Of a DNA stretch of 5,067 nt, positions 1-5,067 are shown in pieces (position 1 is the stretch's first letter; every line of letters starts with the position of its first letter). Made by a program: the position numbers and the translations under genes. Under the pieces are notes generated by a model. The model was not told where the DNA came from. It did not search any database and was given only the letters and a program-made list of their open reading frames with translations. The DNA lies in the NCBI GenBank assembly GCA_946478635.1, contig CAMLCX010000387.1, forward strand, positions 1 to 5,067. Reading direction: 5' to 3'. This DNA comes from an uncultured Pseudomonadota bacterium. Its GTDB lineage: Bacteria; Desulfobacterota_B; Binatia; UBA9968.

Positions 1-27
1 CATGCATTTATAGTCCTATACGCTGTG

Positions 28-68
28 GCGGCAGTGGTAATGACGCAGTTTTTGTGCCACTGCGCCGC
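28..68. repeat. Imperfect inverted repeat (hairpin)
   Basis: The left arm GCGGCAGTGG (28-37) pairs with CCACTGCGCCGC (57-68) if two bases are bulged on the right side. A second small stem follows at once: CCCCG (80-84) and CGGGG (90-94) around a five-base loop. Neither is followed by a run of T on either strand, so they do not look like intrinsic terminators. Function unknown. Confidence 0.5.
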
Positions 69-230
69 TATTGGTAAATCCCCGCTAAACGGGGTAAAAG
101 ACCAGACGGAGAGGCGGAGACCGAAAAAATTGGACCGCAAATGAACAACCCGTCACCAAAATGCACCAGATTACGGTCCGTTCCTCATCGAAGACGGCGC
201 GCCGGCACGGCGCCTGGCCAAAGTAGCCGT

Positions 231-251
231 CGCGAGATTCCCATTCTCGCG
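231..251. repeat. Short perfect hairpin
   Basis: CGCGAGA (231-237) is the exact inverse of TCTCGCG (245-251), with a seven-base loop TTCCCAT. No T-tract follows, so a terminator is unlikely. It is one of a series of small stem-loops in the non-coding region before glgP. Confidence 0.5.
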
Positions 252-301
252 CAACTGGATTCTCGGATATGGGGTAAATAGCCTTGCCGATGCTATCTTC
301 A

Positions 302-326
302 TTGGTTGCATTGCGGCCGCAACCAA
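302..326. repeat. Hairpin overlapping a perfect 12-base palindrome
   Basis: TTGGTTGC (302-309) pairs perfectly with GCAACCAA (319-326) across a nine-base loop. An alternative pairing exists because TTGCGGCCGCAA (311-322) is itself a perfect palindrome. The two structures are mutually exclusive. No binding-site family is recognised. Confidence 0.5.
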
Positions 327-394
327 AACGGAAAACAATAGGACTCACCGCGAAGTGGTCCATGATCTTACGCACGCCCGCAGAGAATGAAAAT

Positions 395-410
395 GGAGGG
401 ACTTCCCTCC
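395..410 (-). terminator. GC-rich hairpin, weak terminator candidate on the minus strand
   Basis: GGAGGG (395-400) and CCCTCC (405-410) form a perfect six-base stem with a four-base loop. Read on the minus strand, the stem is followed by ATTTTCATT, a short T-rich stretch, so it could act as a weak intrinsic terminator for leftward transcription. On the plus strand the following bases are GCAAGTTTTCC, which is less convincing. No minus-strand gene that would need it is visible, so it may be just another hairpin. Confidence 0.25.
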
Positions 411-426
411 GCAAGTTTTCCCCGCG

Positions 427-459
427 ATTCGTCATTGCCGCGCACGCGGGTATCCAGGT
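427..459 (+). repeat. Degenerate dispersed repeat of the GTCATT-CCGC-GCGG-ATCCAG type
   Basis: The segment starts ATTCGTCATTGCCGC and ends GCGGGTATCCAGGT. It closely resembles the widely dispersed bacterial repeat with core GTCATTCCCGC-(loop)-GCGGGAATCCAG. In the canonical form the ATTCCCGC and GCGGGAAT arms pair perfectly. Here two internal pairs are lost (T436 opposite T451, G437 opposite G450), leaving a four-base stem CCGC/GCGG plus two outer pairs, so this copy looks decayed. Its minus-strand translation gives the familiar spurious peptide WIPACAAMT. Family membership rests on my memory of the consensus. Confidence 0.7.
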
Positions 460-499
460 TTGTGTTCCGCAAGTTGAAAGCACTCGGAGTGGGAAATTG

Positions 500-659
500 C
501 TCTCGCTAAGCATGTCCTGAGTTTTATCGAAGGGACGCAAAGTCGCCAAGTGCGAGCGGAATGATAAAAATTTTTATCAAATATTTCTTATCCGGTTTTT
601 TTCCGCCTTTGCGGCGTCGGCGCGCCCTTCGACTTTGCTCAGGACATGCTTTGCGGGAG
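500..659. repeat. Large inverted-repeat element (MITE-like or paired dispersed repeat) before glgP
   Basis: The left arm (500-534) and right arm (625-659) are 35-base inverted repeats. Twenty-eight positions form Watson-Crick pairs; interruptions are one mismatch (507/652), one G-U pair (503/656) and a five-base internal loop (522-526/633-637). The best-conserved blocks are AAGCATGTCCTGAG (508-521) and TCGAAGGG (527-534) with their complements at 638-651 and 625-632. The core text CCTTCGA...TCAGGACATGC is a repeat common in environmental bacterial genomes, and its translation gives the spurious peptide ACPEQSRRA seen on the minus strand here. The 90-base centre holds a perfect palindrome (562-579) and a further imperfect inverted match (about 534-547 with 603-618). 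No transposase lies inside, so if mobile it would be non-autonomous. Confidence 0.75.
562..579. repeat. Perfect 18-base AT-rich palindrome inside the inverted-repeat element
   Basis: TGATAAAAATTTTTATCA reads the same on both strands over all 18 bases. It lies about nine bases left of the exact midpoint of the 500-659 element, about 135 bases before the glgP start. Perfect AT-rich palindromes of this size can be regulator operators or bent-DNA sites, but no specific regulator family is recognised. Confidence 0.6.
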
Positions 660-679
660 ATTTTCGAGATTGGGTTGCG

Positions 680-691
680 GCGCGGCCGCGC
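680..691. other. GC-only 12-base palindrome in the glgP leader
   Basis: GCGCGGCCGCGC is a perfect palindrome ending 21 bases before the glgP ATG. It lies between the end of the large inverted-repeat element (659) and the start codon. In this short leader no purine-rich Shine-Dalgarno sequence is visible (the bases just before the ATG read GTAGTGATTT). Whether the palindrome matters for expression is unknown. Confidence 0.4.
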
Positions 692-712
692 TCGGCCTCG
701 GCGTAGTGATTT

Positions 713-3169
713 ATGAATGATCAAAACGACCGCGACCCCTACGAGTGGCTACGTAAATTCAAGCAATCCTTTCAGGATCATCTGACCCACTCCCTCGCTC
801 AGGACCGCTATACGGAAACGCCCTATGGTTCGTACAGCAGCCTGGCGCTGGCGATACGCGATGAACTCGTTGGCCGCTGGCTGCGCACCCAGCAAGCCTA
901 TTACAAAGCCGATGCCAAGCGCGTCTATTATCTGTCTTTGGAATTCTTACTCGGTCGTCTGCTGGGAAATAATCTGATCAATCTGCAGCGCTTTGATGAA
1001 GCCGCCCAGGCTCTGCATGAGCTTGGCTATACGCTTGAAGACCTGCGCGAGTCGGAATGGGACGCCGGGCTTGGCAACGGCGGCCTGGGGCGGTTGGCCG
1101 CCTGCTTTCTCGATTCGCTGGCGACGCTTCAGCTGCCGGCCTACGGCTACGGCATCCGTTACGAGTACGGCAGTTTTTTTCAGCATATCAGCGACGGCGC
1201 CCAGGTCGAAACTCCCGACAACTGGCTGCGCTACGGCAACGTGTGGGAGATCCCCAGACCAGGGATCATTTACCTGGTGAAACTTTACGGCCGCGTGGTT
1301 TACCGCGGGAATGAAACTGAATCTCCTGCTGAGTGGATCGAGACCGAAAATATTATTGCCCTGGCCTATGATTTTCCCGTACCGGGATACGGCAATCGCA
1401 CGGCGAACAATCTGCGCTTGTGGTCGGCAAAATCGACCCGCGAATTCGATCTCGACTACTTCAACCACGGTGATTATTTGCGCGCCGTCGAAGACCGGGA
1501 CAAGACCGAAACTATTTCCAAAATTTTGTACCCCAACGACAGTTTTTCCGCCGGCAAAGAGCTGCGCCTGAAGCAGGAGTACTTCTTCGTTTCGGCAACT
1601 CTACAGGACATACTCGCGCGTTATCTGAAGACGCACCAGACTTTCGACCTGCTGCCGGAAAAGGTCGCCATCCAGCTCAACGACACCCATCCGTCGCTTG
1701 CGATCGCCGAGATGATGCGTCTTTTGATCGATGAGCACGGGCTGGTATGGGACGAGGCCTGGCAGTTGACGACTGAGACCTTCGCCTACACCAACCATAC
1801 GGTTCTGCCCGAGGCTCTGGAGTACTGGCCGGCGGACCTGATGGAAAAAGTGCTGCCGCGTCTATTGGACATCATTTATCAGATCAACCGGCAATTTTTA
1901 CAGGCGGTGGAGCGCCGCTTTCCCGGGGATGAGGGCCGCTTGCAGCGGATGTCTTTGATCGAGGAGGGCGCGGAAAAGAAAGTGCGCATGTCGCACCTGG
2001 CGATTGCCGGCAGCCATTCCGTCAACGGCGTCTCCGCGCTCCACACCAAAATACTCGAACAGGACCTGTTCCGTGATTTCTTCGAGATGTTTCCGGAACG
2101 CTTTAGCAATAGGACCAATGGCATCACGCAGCGCCGCTGGCTCCGTTTGTGTAACCCGCGGCTTGCCAAGCTCATCAGCGACCGCCTCGGCGACGGTTGG
2201 ATCACCAACCTGGGTGAGTTGGAGGGTCTCCTGCCGCTCGCGGACGATGCGGATTTTCGCGCCCGATGGTGCCAGGTCAAGGCGGCCAATAAGGCTTCCT
2301 TGGCGGCGCTGATTCGCGCGCGAACCGGCGTTGAAGCTCGCTTCAACTCGATTTTTGATTGCCAGATCAAAAGGATTCACGAATACAAGCGACAACTTTT
2401 GAACGTGCTCCATCTGATCCATCTTTATAATCGGATCAAGGCCGGGGAGGCCTTCGTGCCGCGCACCGTGATTTTCGCGGGGAAGGCGGCGCCGGCCTAT
2501 TTCACCGCAAAGCTGATCATTCGCCTGATTAACGCAGTCGCCGATCGCATCAATCATGACGCCGATGCGGAGGCGTTTTTGAAAGTCGTGTTCATTCCTA
2601 ATTACGGTGTTTCTCTGGCGGAGAAGATTATTCCGGCGGCCGATCTGTCCGAGCAGATCTCCACGGCCGGAAGCGAAGCGTCGGGCACCGGCAATATGAA
2701 GTTCGCGCTGAACGGAGCGTTGACGATCGGCACCCTCGACGGCGCGAACGTTGAGATTCTCGAGGAGGTCGGTCAAGACAATATCTTTATCTTTGGCCTG
2801 ACGGCGGAAGAGGTGCGCGTCGCCAAGCGCAACGGATACCATCCGCGCGATCACTATGAAGCCGTGCCGGCGCTCAAGGAAGTCATCGATAGGATCATCG
2901 GCAACTTCTTTTGTCCGACGCAGCCCGGGCTCTTCCAGCCAATCGTCGACTCACTGCTGGAGCGCGGCGATCCATTCATGGTGCTGGCCGATTTTGCCGC
3001 CTACGTGGACTGCCAGGGAAAAGTGTCCCTCGCCTATTTCGACCAGGAGCGCTGGACCCGCATGGCCATCGCCAACGTGGCGCGCATGGGAAAGTTCTCC
3101 AGCGACAGAACGATTTCCGAGTACGCGCGCGATATCTGGCGCGTGAAGCCCGTCCCCGCGCCGGCCTAG
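713..3169 (+). CDS. glgP: Glycogen/starch/maltodextrin phosphorylase (GT35)
   Basis: This 818-residue cytoplasmic enzyme uses inorganic phosphate to cleave the non-reducing ends of alpha-1,4-glucans, releasing glucose 1-phosphate with pyridoxal phosphate (PLP) as cofactor. Family blocks appear in order: YYLSLEFLLGR (72-82), GNGGLGRLAACFLDS (121-135), QLNDTHPSLAIAEM (321-334), YTNHTVLPEALEYWP (359-373, with H362 matching the active-site histidine of animal phosphorylase), RFSNRTNGIT (463-472), KRIHEYKR (553-560, K553/R554/K559 at the phosphate site) and EASGTGNMKFALNG (655-668), where K663 should carry PLP. Length fits bacterial GlgP/MalP enzymes (about 800-815), and the C-terminus ends with a normal YARDIW block. 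The start is fixed: TGA lies in frame at 707-709. The ribosome binding site is poor. It stands alone here, so glycogen versus maltodextrin preference cannot be decided. Confidence 0.97.
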   Translation: MNDQNDRDPYEWLRKFKQSFQDHLTHSLAQDRYTETPYGSYSSLALAIRDELVGRWLRTQQAYYKADAKRVYYLSLEFLLGRLLGNNLINLQRFDEAAQALHELGYTLEDLRESEWDAGLGNGGLGRLAACFLDSLATLQLPAYGYGIRYEYGSFFQHISDGAQVETPDNWLRYGNVWEIPRPGIIYLVKLYGRVVYRGNETESPAEWIETENIIALAYDFPVPGYGNRTANNLRLWSAKSTREFDLDYFNHGDYLRAVEDRDKTETISKILYPNDSFSAGKELRLKQEYFFVSATLQDILARYLKTHQTFDLLPEKVAIQLNDTHPSLAIAEMMRLLIDEHGLVWDEAWQLTTETFAYTNHTVLPEALEYWPADLMEKVLPRLLDIIYQINRQFLQAVERRFPGDEGRLQRMSLIEEGAEKKVRMSHLAIAGSHSVNGVSALHTKILEQDLFRDFFEMFPERFSNRTNGITQRRWLRLCNPRLAKLISDRLGDGWITNLGELEGLLPLADDADFRARWCQVKAANKASLAALIRARTGVEARFNSIFDCQIKRIHEYKRQLLNVLHLIHLYNRIKAGEAFVPRTVIFAGKAAPAYFTAKLIIRLINAVADRINHDADAEAFLKVVFIPNYGVSLAEKIIPAADLSEQISTAGSEASGTGNMKFALNGALTIGTLDGANVEILEEVGQDNIFIFGLTAEEVRVAKRNGYHPRDHYEAVPALKEVIDRIIGNFFCPTQPGLFQPIVDSLLERGDPFMVLADFAAYVDCQGKVSLAYFDQERWTRMAIANVARMGKFSSDRTISEYARDIWRVKPVPAPA

Positions 3170-3204
3170 TTTGAGATTCACGTCGAAAGCGAGCCGCGCC
3201 GCGG

Positions 3205-3284
3205 CGTGGGTCGCACGGCGTGCACGGCGGCGTGTGGGGTCGCACGCGTCGCACGGGCGTCGCACGTGTGGCGTCGCACGTGTG
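3205..3284. repeat. Cluster of GTCGCACG repeats after glgP
   Basis: The octamer GTCGCACG occurs five times, starting at 3210, 3239, 3248, 3259 and 3273. The last two belong to a perfect 13-base direct repeat, CGTCGCACGTGTG, at 3258-3270 and 3272-3284 (14-base period). Each of these holds the palindrome CACGTG. Just before the cluster lies the perfect palindrome CGCCGCGGCG (3197-3206). The spacing is irregular (29, 9, 11 and 14 bases), which argues against a simple satellite and against a CRISPR array. The rest of 3170-3332 shows no gene and no T-tailed terminator for glgP. Confidence 0.65.
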
Positions 3285-3290
3285 TCAGGC

Positions 3291-3320
3291 TTGACAAACA
3301 GGAAAGAAAGGACTGGTAGT
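3291..3320 (+). promoter_or_regulatory. Possible rightward promoter just before the insertion sequence
   Basis: TTGACA (3291-3296) is a perfect sigma-70 -35 hexamer. At an 18-base spacing the -10 position holds GGTAGT (3315-3320), which matches TATAAT at only three of six places, so the pair is uneven. If used, transcription would begin close to the left end of the insertion sequence at 3333 and run into it. The site could be the remnant of the promoter for whatever gene originally followed glgP. Confidence 0.3.
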
Positions 3321-3332
3321 AGAGGCGTAGTA

Positions 3333-3349
3333 CCTTAATCCGTAGATAA
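3333..3349 (+). repeat. Left terminal inverted repeat of the IS
   Basis: CCTTAATCCGTAGATAA matches the reverse complement of the last 17 bases of the window (CCATAATCCGTTGATAA) at 15 of 17 positions. Only positions 3 and 12 differ. This fixes the left border of the element 163 bases after the glgP stop codon. Confidence 0.85.
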
Positions 3350-3376
3350 ATTTTTCGTGTTTGTGAATTTCTCAGA

Positions 3377-3403
3377 TTGGGCAAGGAGTTTTAGTGGTAA
3401 GAT
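3377..3403 (+). promoter_or_regulatory. Possible transposase promoter with extended -10
   Basis: TAAGAT (3398-3403) matches the -10 consensus at four of six bases and is preceded by TGG (3395-3397), giving the TGn extended -10 pattern. A weak -35-like TTGGGC lies at 3377-3382 with a short 15-base spacing. This would place the start of transcription about 25 bases before the transposase ATG. A weak promoter is typical for insertion sequences, but this is only a pattern match. Confidence 0.3.
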
Positions 3404-3422
3404 GCGCCATCAGGAATCACCG

Positions 3423-3428
3423 AGGAGG
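3423..3428 (+). promoter_or_regulatory. Strong Shine-Dalgarno sequence that decides the transposase start
   Basis: AGGAGG lies eight bases before ATG 3437-3439. An in-frame GTG at 3428-3430 would extend the protein by three residues, but it overlaps this ribosome binding site and so cannot be the start it serves. The ATG at 3437 is therefore preferred. Confidence 0.8.
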
Positions 3429-3436
3429 TGAAAGGG

Positions 3437-4843
3437 ATGGCCGAAAGAGAAGGTTTGTTGCCGTTTAAGCTGATCGAAGATGAAGCGGGAGAAGCGCTGA
3501 CCTCGTATAGCGGGCTGCCGTTGGTGATGGAGACCTGTGAAGCGTTAGGATTAGCCCGTTTGATCAAGCAACATGTTCGCATTAAGCGGCGTCAACGAGG
3601 TTACAGCGAGTCGGAGTATGTGCAAAGTGTGATTGCGCTGATGGCGGCCGGCGGGGATTGCTTGGAAGATATCGAGCGGCTGCGCTCCGATGCTGGGTTA
3701 AAGCTGTTGGTGGGCGAGATGCCGTCGGCCGAAGCGGTGCGGTTTTTTCTCTACGGTTTTCACAATGAGAAGTTGTTGGAGACCAAGCCCGAACAGGGAG
3801 CTTTTATACCCAGGGAGAGCGCGCCGCTGGCTGGGCTGTGGGAAGTCCATCGGGAGGTGGTGTTAAAGGCGAGCCGAAGGGAAGAACCCCGACAGGCCAC
3901 CATCGACCAGGACGCCACGGTGGTTGAGAGCCACAAAGAACAGAGCCGCGTGACGTATTTGGGCGAGCGCGGTTATCAGCCGGTGATCAACTATTGGGTG
4001 GAGCAGGACTTGATTTTGTCTGATGAGTTTCGCGATGGCAATGTGCCGGCGGGGATGGATTGTCTTACTTCGTTTTTGCGAGCGACCAGGGCACTGCCGC
4101 AGAGCGTGGAGGCCATCTACTTTCGTTCCGACAGCGCGGCATACCAACACAAGCTATTAGATAAGTTGCGTGATGGGGTAGAGCATCACGGCAAGCAGAT
4201 TCCGGTCTATTTTGCCATCAGCGCCGATGTGAGCGAGGTCTTGAGGGGAAAGATCCTCTCTTTATCGGAATCGGCATGGAAGCCGTTGAGAACACTGACC
4301 GAGAAGGGATGGATCGAAGGGAGAAAAGAGTGGGCGGAGGTTGAGTTTATACCCTCGGCGGCATCGATGAAAAAGGACATGAAACCGGACCGCTATTTAG
4401 CGATCCGAGTCAGGCCCTGGCAAGCCGAGCTGTTTTCTGACGGCAACAGCTATCACTACTACGCTGTGGTCACCAACCGTTGGGAGATGGAGGGTGGGGA
4501 GTTGTTGCGCTGGCAGCGCGAGCGGTGCGGGAGCGTGGAGAAGGTCCATGATGTATTGAAGAACGATCTAGCGGGAGGGGTGATGCCGTGCGGGAGATTT
4601 TACGCCAACGCGGCGTGGTGGCGGCTCAACTGTCTTTGTTACAACGTGATAGCGATTATGAAGCGCAAGGCTTTACCGGACAACTTTTGGCCGGTGCGGA
4701 TGAAGGCGTTGAGGTTTCATTTGATTGGGGTAGCCGGCAAGGTGGTCTCGCATGCGCGCATGACGTTTCTGAAAATCACCGAAGGACTGATCGGTTACCG
4801 TGAGGCGAGAAGCCAGTTGGTGGAGTTTTCCAGCAGCACCTGA
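3437..4843 (+). CDS. IS1380-family DDE transposase
   Basis: This 468-residue protein is predicted to bind the inverted repeats and carry out DNA cleavage and strand transfer for the surrounding insertion sequence. The catalytic triad of the DDE fold can be traced. D157 or D159 lies in TIDQDATVVESHK (155-167), D232 in YFRSDSAAYQ (228-237), and E368 in the block RERCGSVEKVHDVLKND (361-377). E368 is followed six residues later by K375, the E(6)K spacing of IS4-superfamily enzymes. The run GGVMPCGRFYANAAWW (380-395) is also typical of this IS1380 branch. The length is normal and no frameshift or internal stop is seen, so the enzyme looks functional. It is the only gene of its element. The family call comes from motifs and the matching terminal repeats; the N-terminal DNA-binding part was not resolved. 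Confidence 0.93.
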   Translation: MAEREGLLPFKLIEDEAGEALTSYSGLPLVMETCEALGLARLIKQHVRIKRRQRGYSESEYVQSVIALMAAGGDCLEDIERLRSDAGLKLLVGEMPSAEAVRFFLYGFHNEKLLETKPEQGAFIPRESAPLAGLWEVHREVVLKASRREEPRQATIDQDATVVESHKEQSRVTYLGERGYQPVINYWVEQDLILSDEFRDGNVPAGMDCLTSFLRATRALPQSVEAIYFRSDSAAYQHKLLDKLRDGVEHHGKQIPVYFAISADVSEVLRGKILSLSESAWKPLRTLTEKGWIEGRKEWAEVEFIPSAASMKKDMKPDRYLAIRVRPWQAELFSDGNSYHYYAVVTNRWEMEGGELLRWQRERCGSVEKVHDVLKNDLAGGVMPCGRFYANAAWWRLNCLCYNVIAIMKRKALPDNFWPVRMKALRFHLIGVAGKVVSHARMTFLKITEGLIGYREARSQLVEFSSST

Positions 4844-4851
4844 GAAGGTGC
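4836..4851 (+). other. Small hairpin spanning the transposase stop codon
   Basis: GCACC (4836-4840) and GGTGC (4847-4851) pair perfectly around the six-base loop TGAGAA, which contains the TGA stop. No T-tract follows. It may only reflect local composition. Confidence 0.4.
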
Positions 4852-4866
4852 ATCGTGACTCTCACC

Positions 4867-4882
4867 GCGGTGTCCGCACCGC
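4867..4882 (+). other. Six-base hairpin with tetraloop in the IS tail
   Basis: GCGGTG (4867-4872) pairs with CACCGC (4877-4882) around TCCG. It overlaps another perfect palindrome, CACCGCGGTG (4863-4872), so two folds compete. It lies 24 bases after the transposase stop and has no T-run, so an intrinsic terminator is not supported. Confidence 0.45.
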
Positions 4883-4913
4883 CCGCTCATGCAGTGGGCA
4901 ACCGGGCGCTTTG

Positions 4914-4952
4914 CCTCAAACGCGTTTGGATAGCGATTGAAACGCGCTGAGG
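4914..4952 (+). other. Longer hairpin in the IS 3' non-coding tail
   Basis: CCTCA (4914-4918) pairs with TGAGG (4948-4952), and CGCGTTT (4921-4927) pairs with AAACGCG (4940-4946). Together they give twelve base pairs broken by a small internal loop, closed by a 12-base loop. The left side also contains the perfect palindrome CAAACGCGTTTG (4917-4928). The rest of 4844-5050 shows no gene; a 66-codon minus-strand frame (4795-4995) overlaps the end of the transposase and has no recognisable signature. Confidence 0.5.
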
Positions 4953-5050
4953 GAGCTGCGTAGAGATCATTGTTGAGGCGAAGTTGCCCCGCCACCCTCG
5001 CCCCCGCTGAGTGGGATCTGTGCCGGCTGTTGGGGTAGATGTTCAGCTGC

Positions 5051-5067
5051 TTATCAACGGATTATGG
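5051..5067 (-). repeat. Right terminal inverted repeat of the IS, at the window edge
   Basis: TTATCAACGGATTATGG is the inverse of the left end with two mismatches in 17. It finishes exactly on the last base of the window, so the outer border and the right target duplication cannot be inspected. Confidence 0.85.

Larger units (their letters stand above)
1..712. other. Upstream region without a convincing gene, rich in hairpins and dispersed repeats
   Basis: No open frame here resembles a family I recognise. The longest is on the minus strand (85-549, 154 codons). It runs straight through two dispersed repeats and contains the peptide text WIPACAAMTN and RPFDKTQD, which are hallmarks of spurious translation of such repeats. 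A 78-codon plus-strand frame (284-520) crosses the same repeat and is equally doubtful. What the region does contain is structure: inverted repeats at 28-68, 80-94, 231-251, 302-326 and 395-410, a degenerate dispersed repeat at 427-459, and a large hairpin element at 500-659. A decayed gene between about 100 and 400 cannot be excluded, but I see no family signature. Confidence 0.7.
3333..5067 (+). mobile_element. Complete IS1380-family insertion sequence, 1,735 bp
   Basis: The element is defined by terminal inverted repeats at 3333-3349 and 5051-5067 and contains one transposase gene (3437-4843). Ends starting with CC, a length near 1.7 kb and a DDE transposase of about 470 residues all suit the IS1380 family, which also includes ISEcp1. 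The layout is 104 bases of left leader, the gene, then a 224-base right non-coding tail. IS1380 elements usually duplicate about four bases of target. The left flank is AGTA (3329-3332), but the right flank lies outside the window, so the duplication cannot be confirmed. The gene is intact, so the copy may be active or recently inserted. Confidence 0.88.

Noticed and set aside
284..520. 78-codon plus-strand open frame
   Set aside because: It reads through the same dispersed repeat (VIAAHAGIQ text) and ends in the arm of the inverted element; no ribosome binding site or family signature was seen.
85..549. 154-codon open frame on the minus strand before glgP
   Set aside because: It crosses two dispersed repeats whose translations (WIPACAAMT, RPFDKTQD) are well-known artefacts, has no recognisable domain, and its start lies inside the large inverted-repeat element.
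524..724. 66-codon minus-strand open frame overlapping the glgP start
   Set aside because: It lies mostly within the inverted-repeat element and contains the spurious ACPEQSRRA peptide typical of that repeat.
1898..2854. 318-codon open frame antisense to glgP
   Set aside because: It lies wholly inside the well-supported glgP coding region, matches no family, and is explained by the codon composition of a GC-rich gene.
3205..3284. Possible CRISPR array in the GTCGCACG cluster
   Set aside because: The repeat unit is only 8-13 bases, the spacing is 9-29 bases and irregular, and no cas genes are present.
3428..3436. GTG at 3428 as the transposase start
   Set aside because: It overlaps the AGGAGG ribosome binding site, which is ideally placed for the ATG at 3437.
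4795..4995. 66-codon minus-strand open frame at the end of the IS
   Set aside because: It overlaps the transposase end and the hairpin-rich tail, and has no known signature or clear ribosome binding site; a passenger gene is not supported.

Overview
This 5,067-base bacterial window holds two convincing protein genes, both on the + strand: a complete glycogen phosphorylase (glgP, 713-3169) and a complete IS1380-family transposase (3437-4843). The transposase lies in an insertion sequence whose right end coincides with the last base of the window. The organism cannot be named from the sequence. The bacterial-type phosphorylase, the moderately high GC content, and degenerate copies of two dispersed repeat families (a GTCATT-CCGC-GCGG-ATCCAG type and a CCTTCGA-TCAGGACA type) would fit a Gram-negative environmental lineage such as a proteobacterium or a former deltaproteobacterium. 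That assignment is an inference with low confidence.

Layout. Positions 1-712 contain no gene I can defend. They are a patchwork of short hairpins, one degenerate dispersed repeat (427-459) and a large inverted-repeat element (500-659) that ends 53 bases before the glgP start codon. The element has 35-base arms around a core carrying a perfect 18-base AT-rich palindrome. glgP follows with an in-frame stop two codons before its ATG, no good Shine-Dalgarno sequence and a GC-rich 12-base palindrome in its leader. Its coding sequence looks intact from end to end.

After glgP, positions 3170-3332 form a GC-rich spacer with five copies of the octamer GTCGCACG, then a perfect -35 hexamer (TTGACA, 3291-3296) pointing right. 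The insertion sequence begins at 3333. Its terminal inverted repeats (3333-3349 and 5051-5067) match at 15 of 17 positions. The element is 1,735 bp long, with one transposase gene behind a strong ribosome binding site and a 224-base structured 3' non-coding tail.

How the parts relate. glgP is a single housekeeping enzyme of storage-polysaccharide breakdown, and no other glycogen genes are visible. The insertion sequence sits 163 bases past its stop codon, so it does not interrupt glgP but may separate it from what used to follow. Small mobile or mobile-like repeats therefore flank glgP on both sides. I found no evidence of a new multi-gene system; the most notable material is the repeat architecture.
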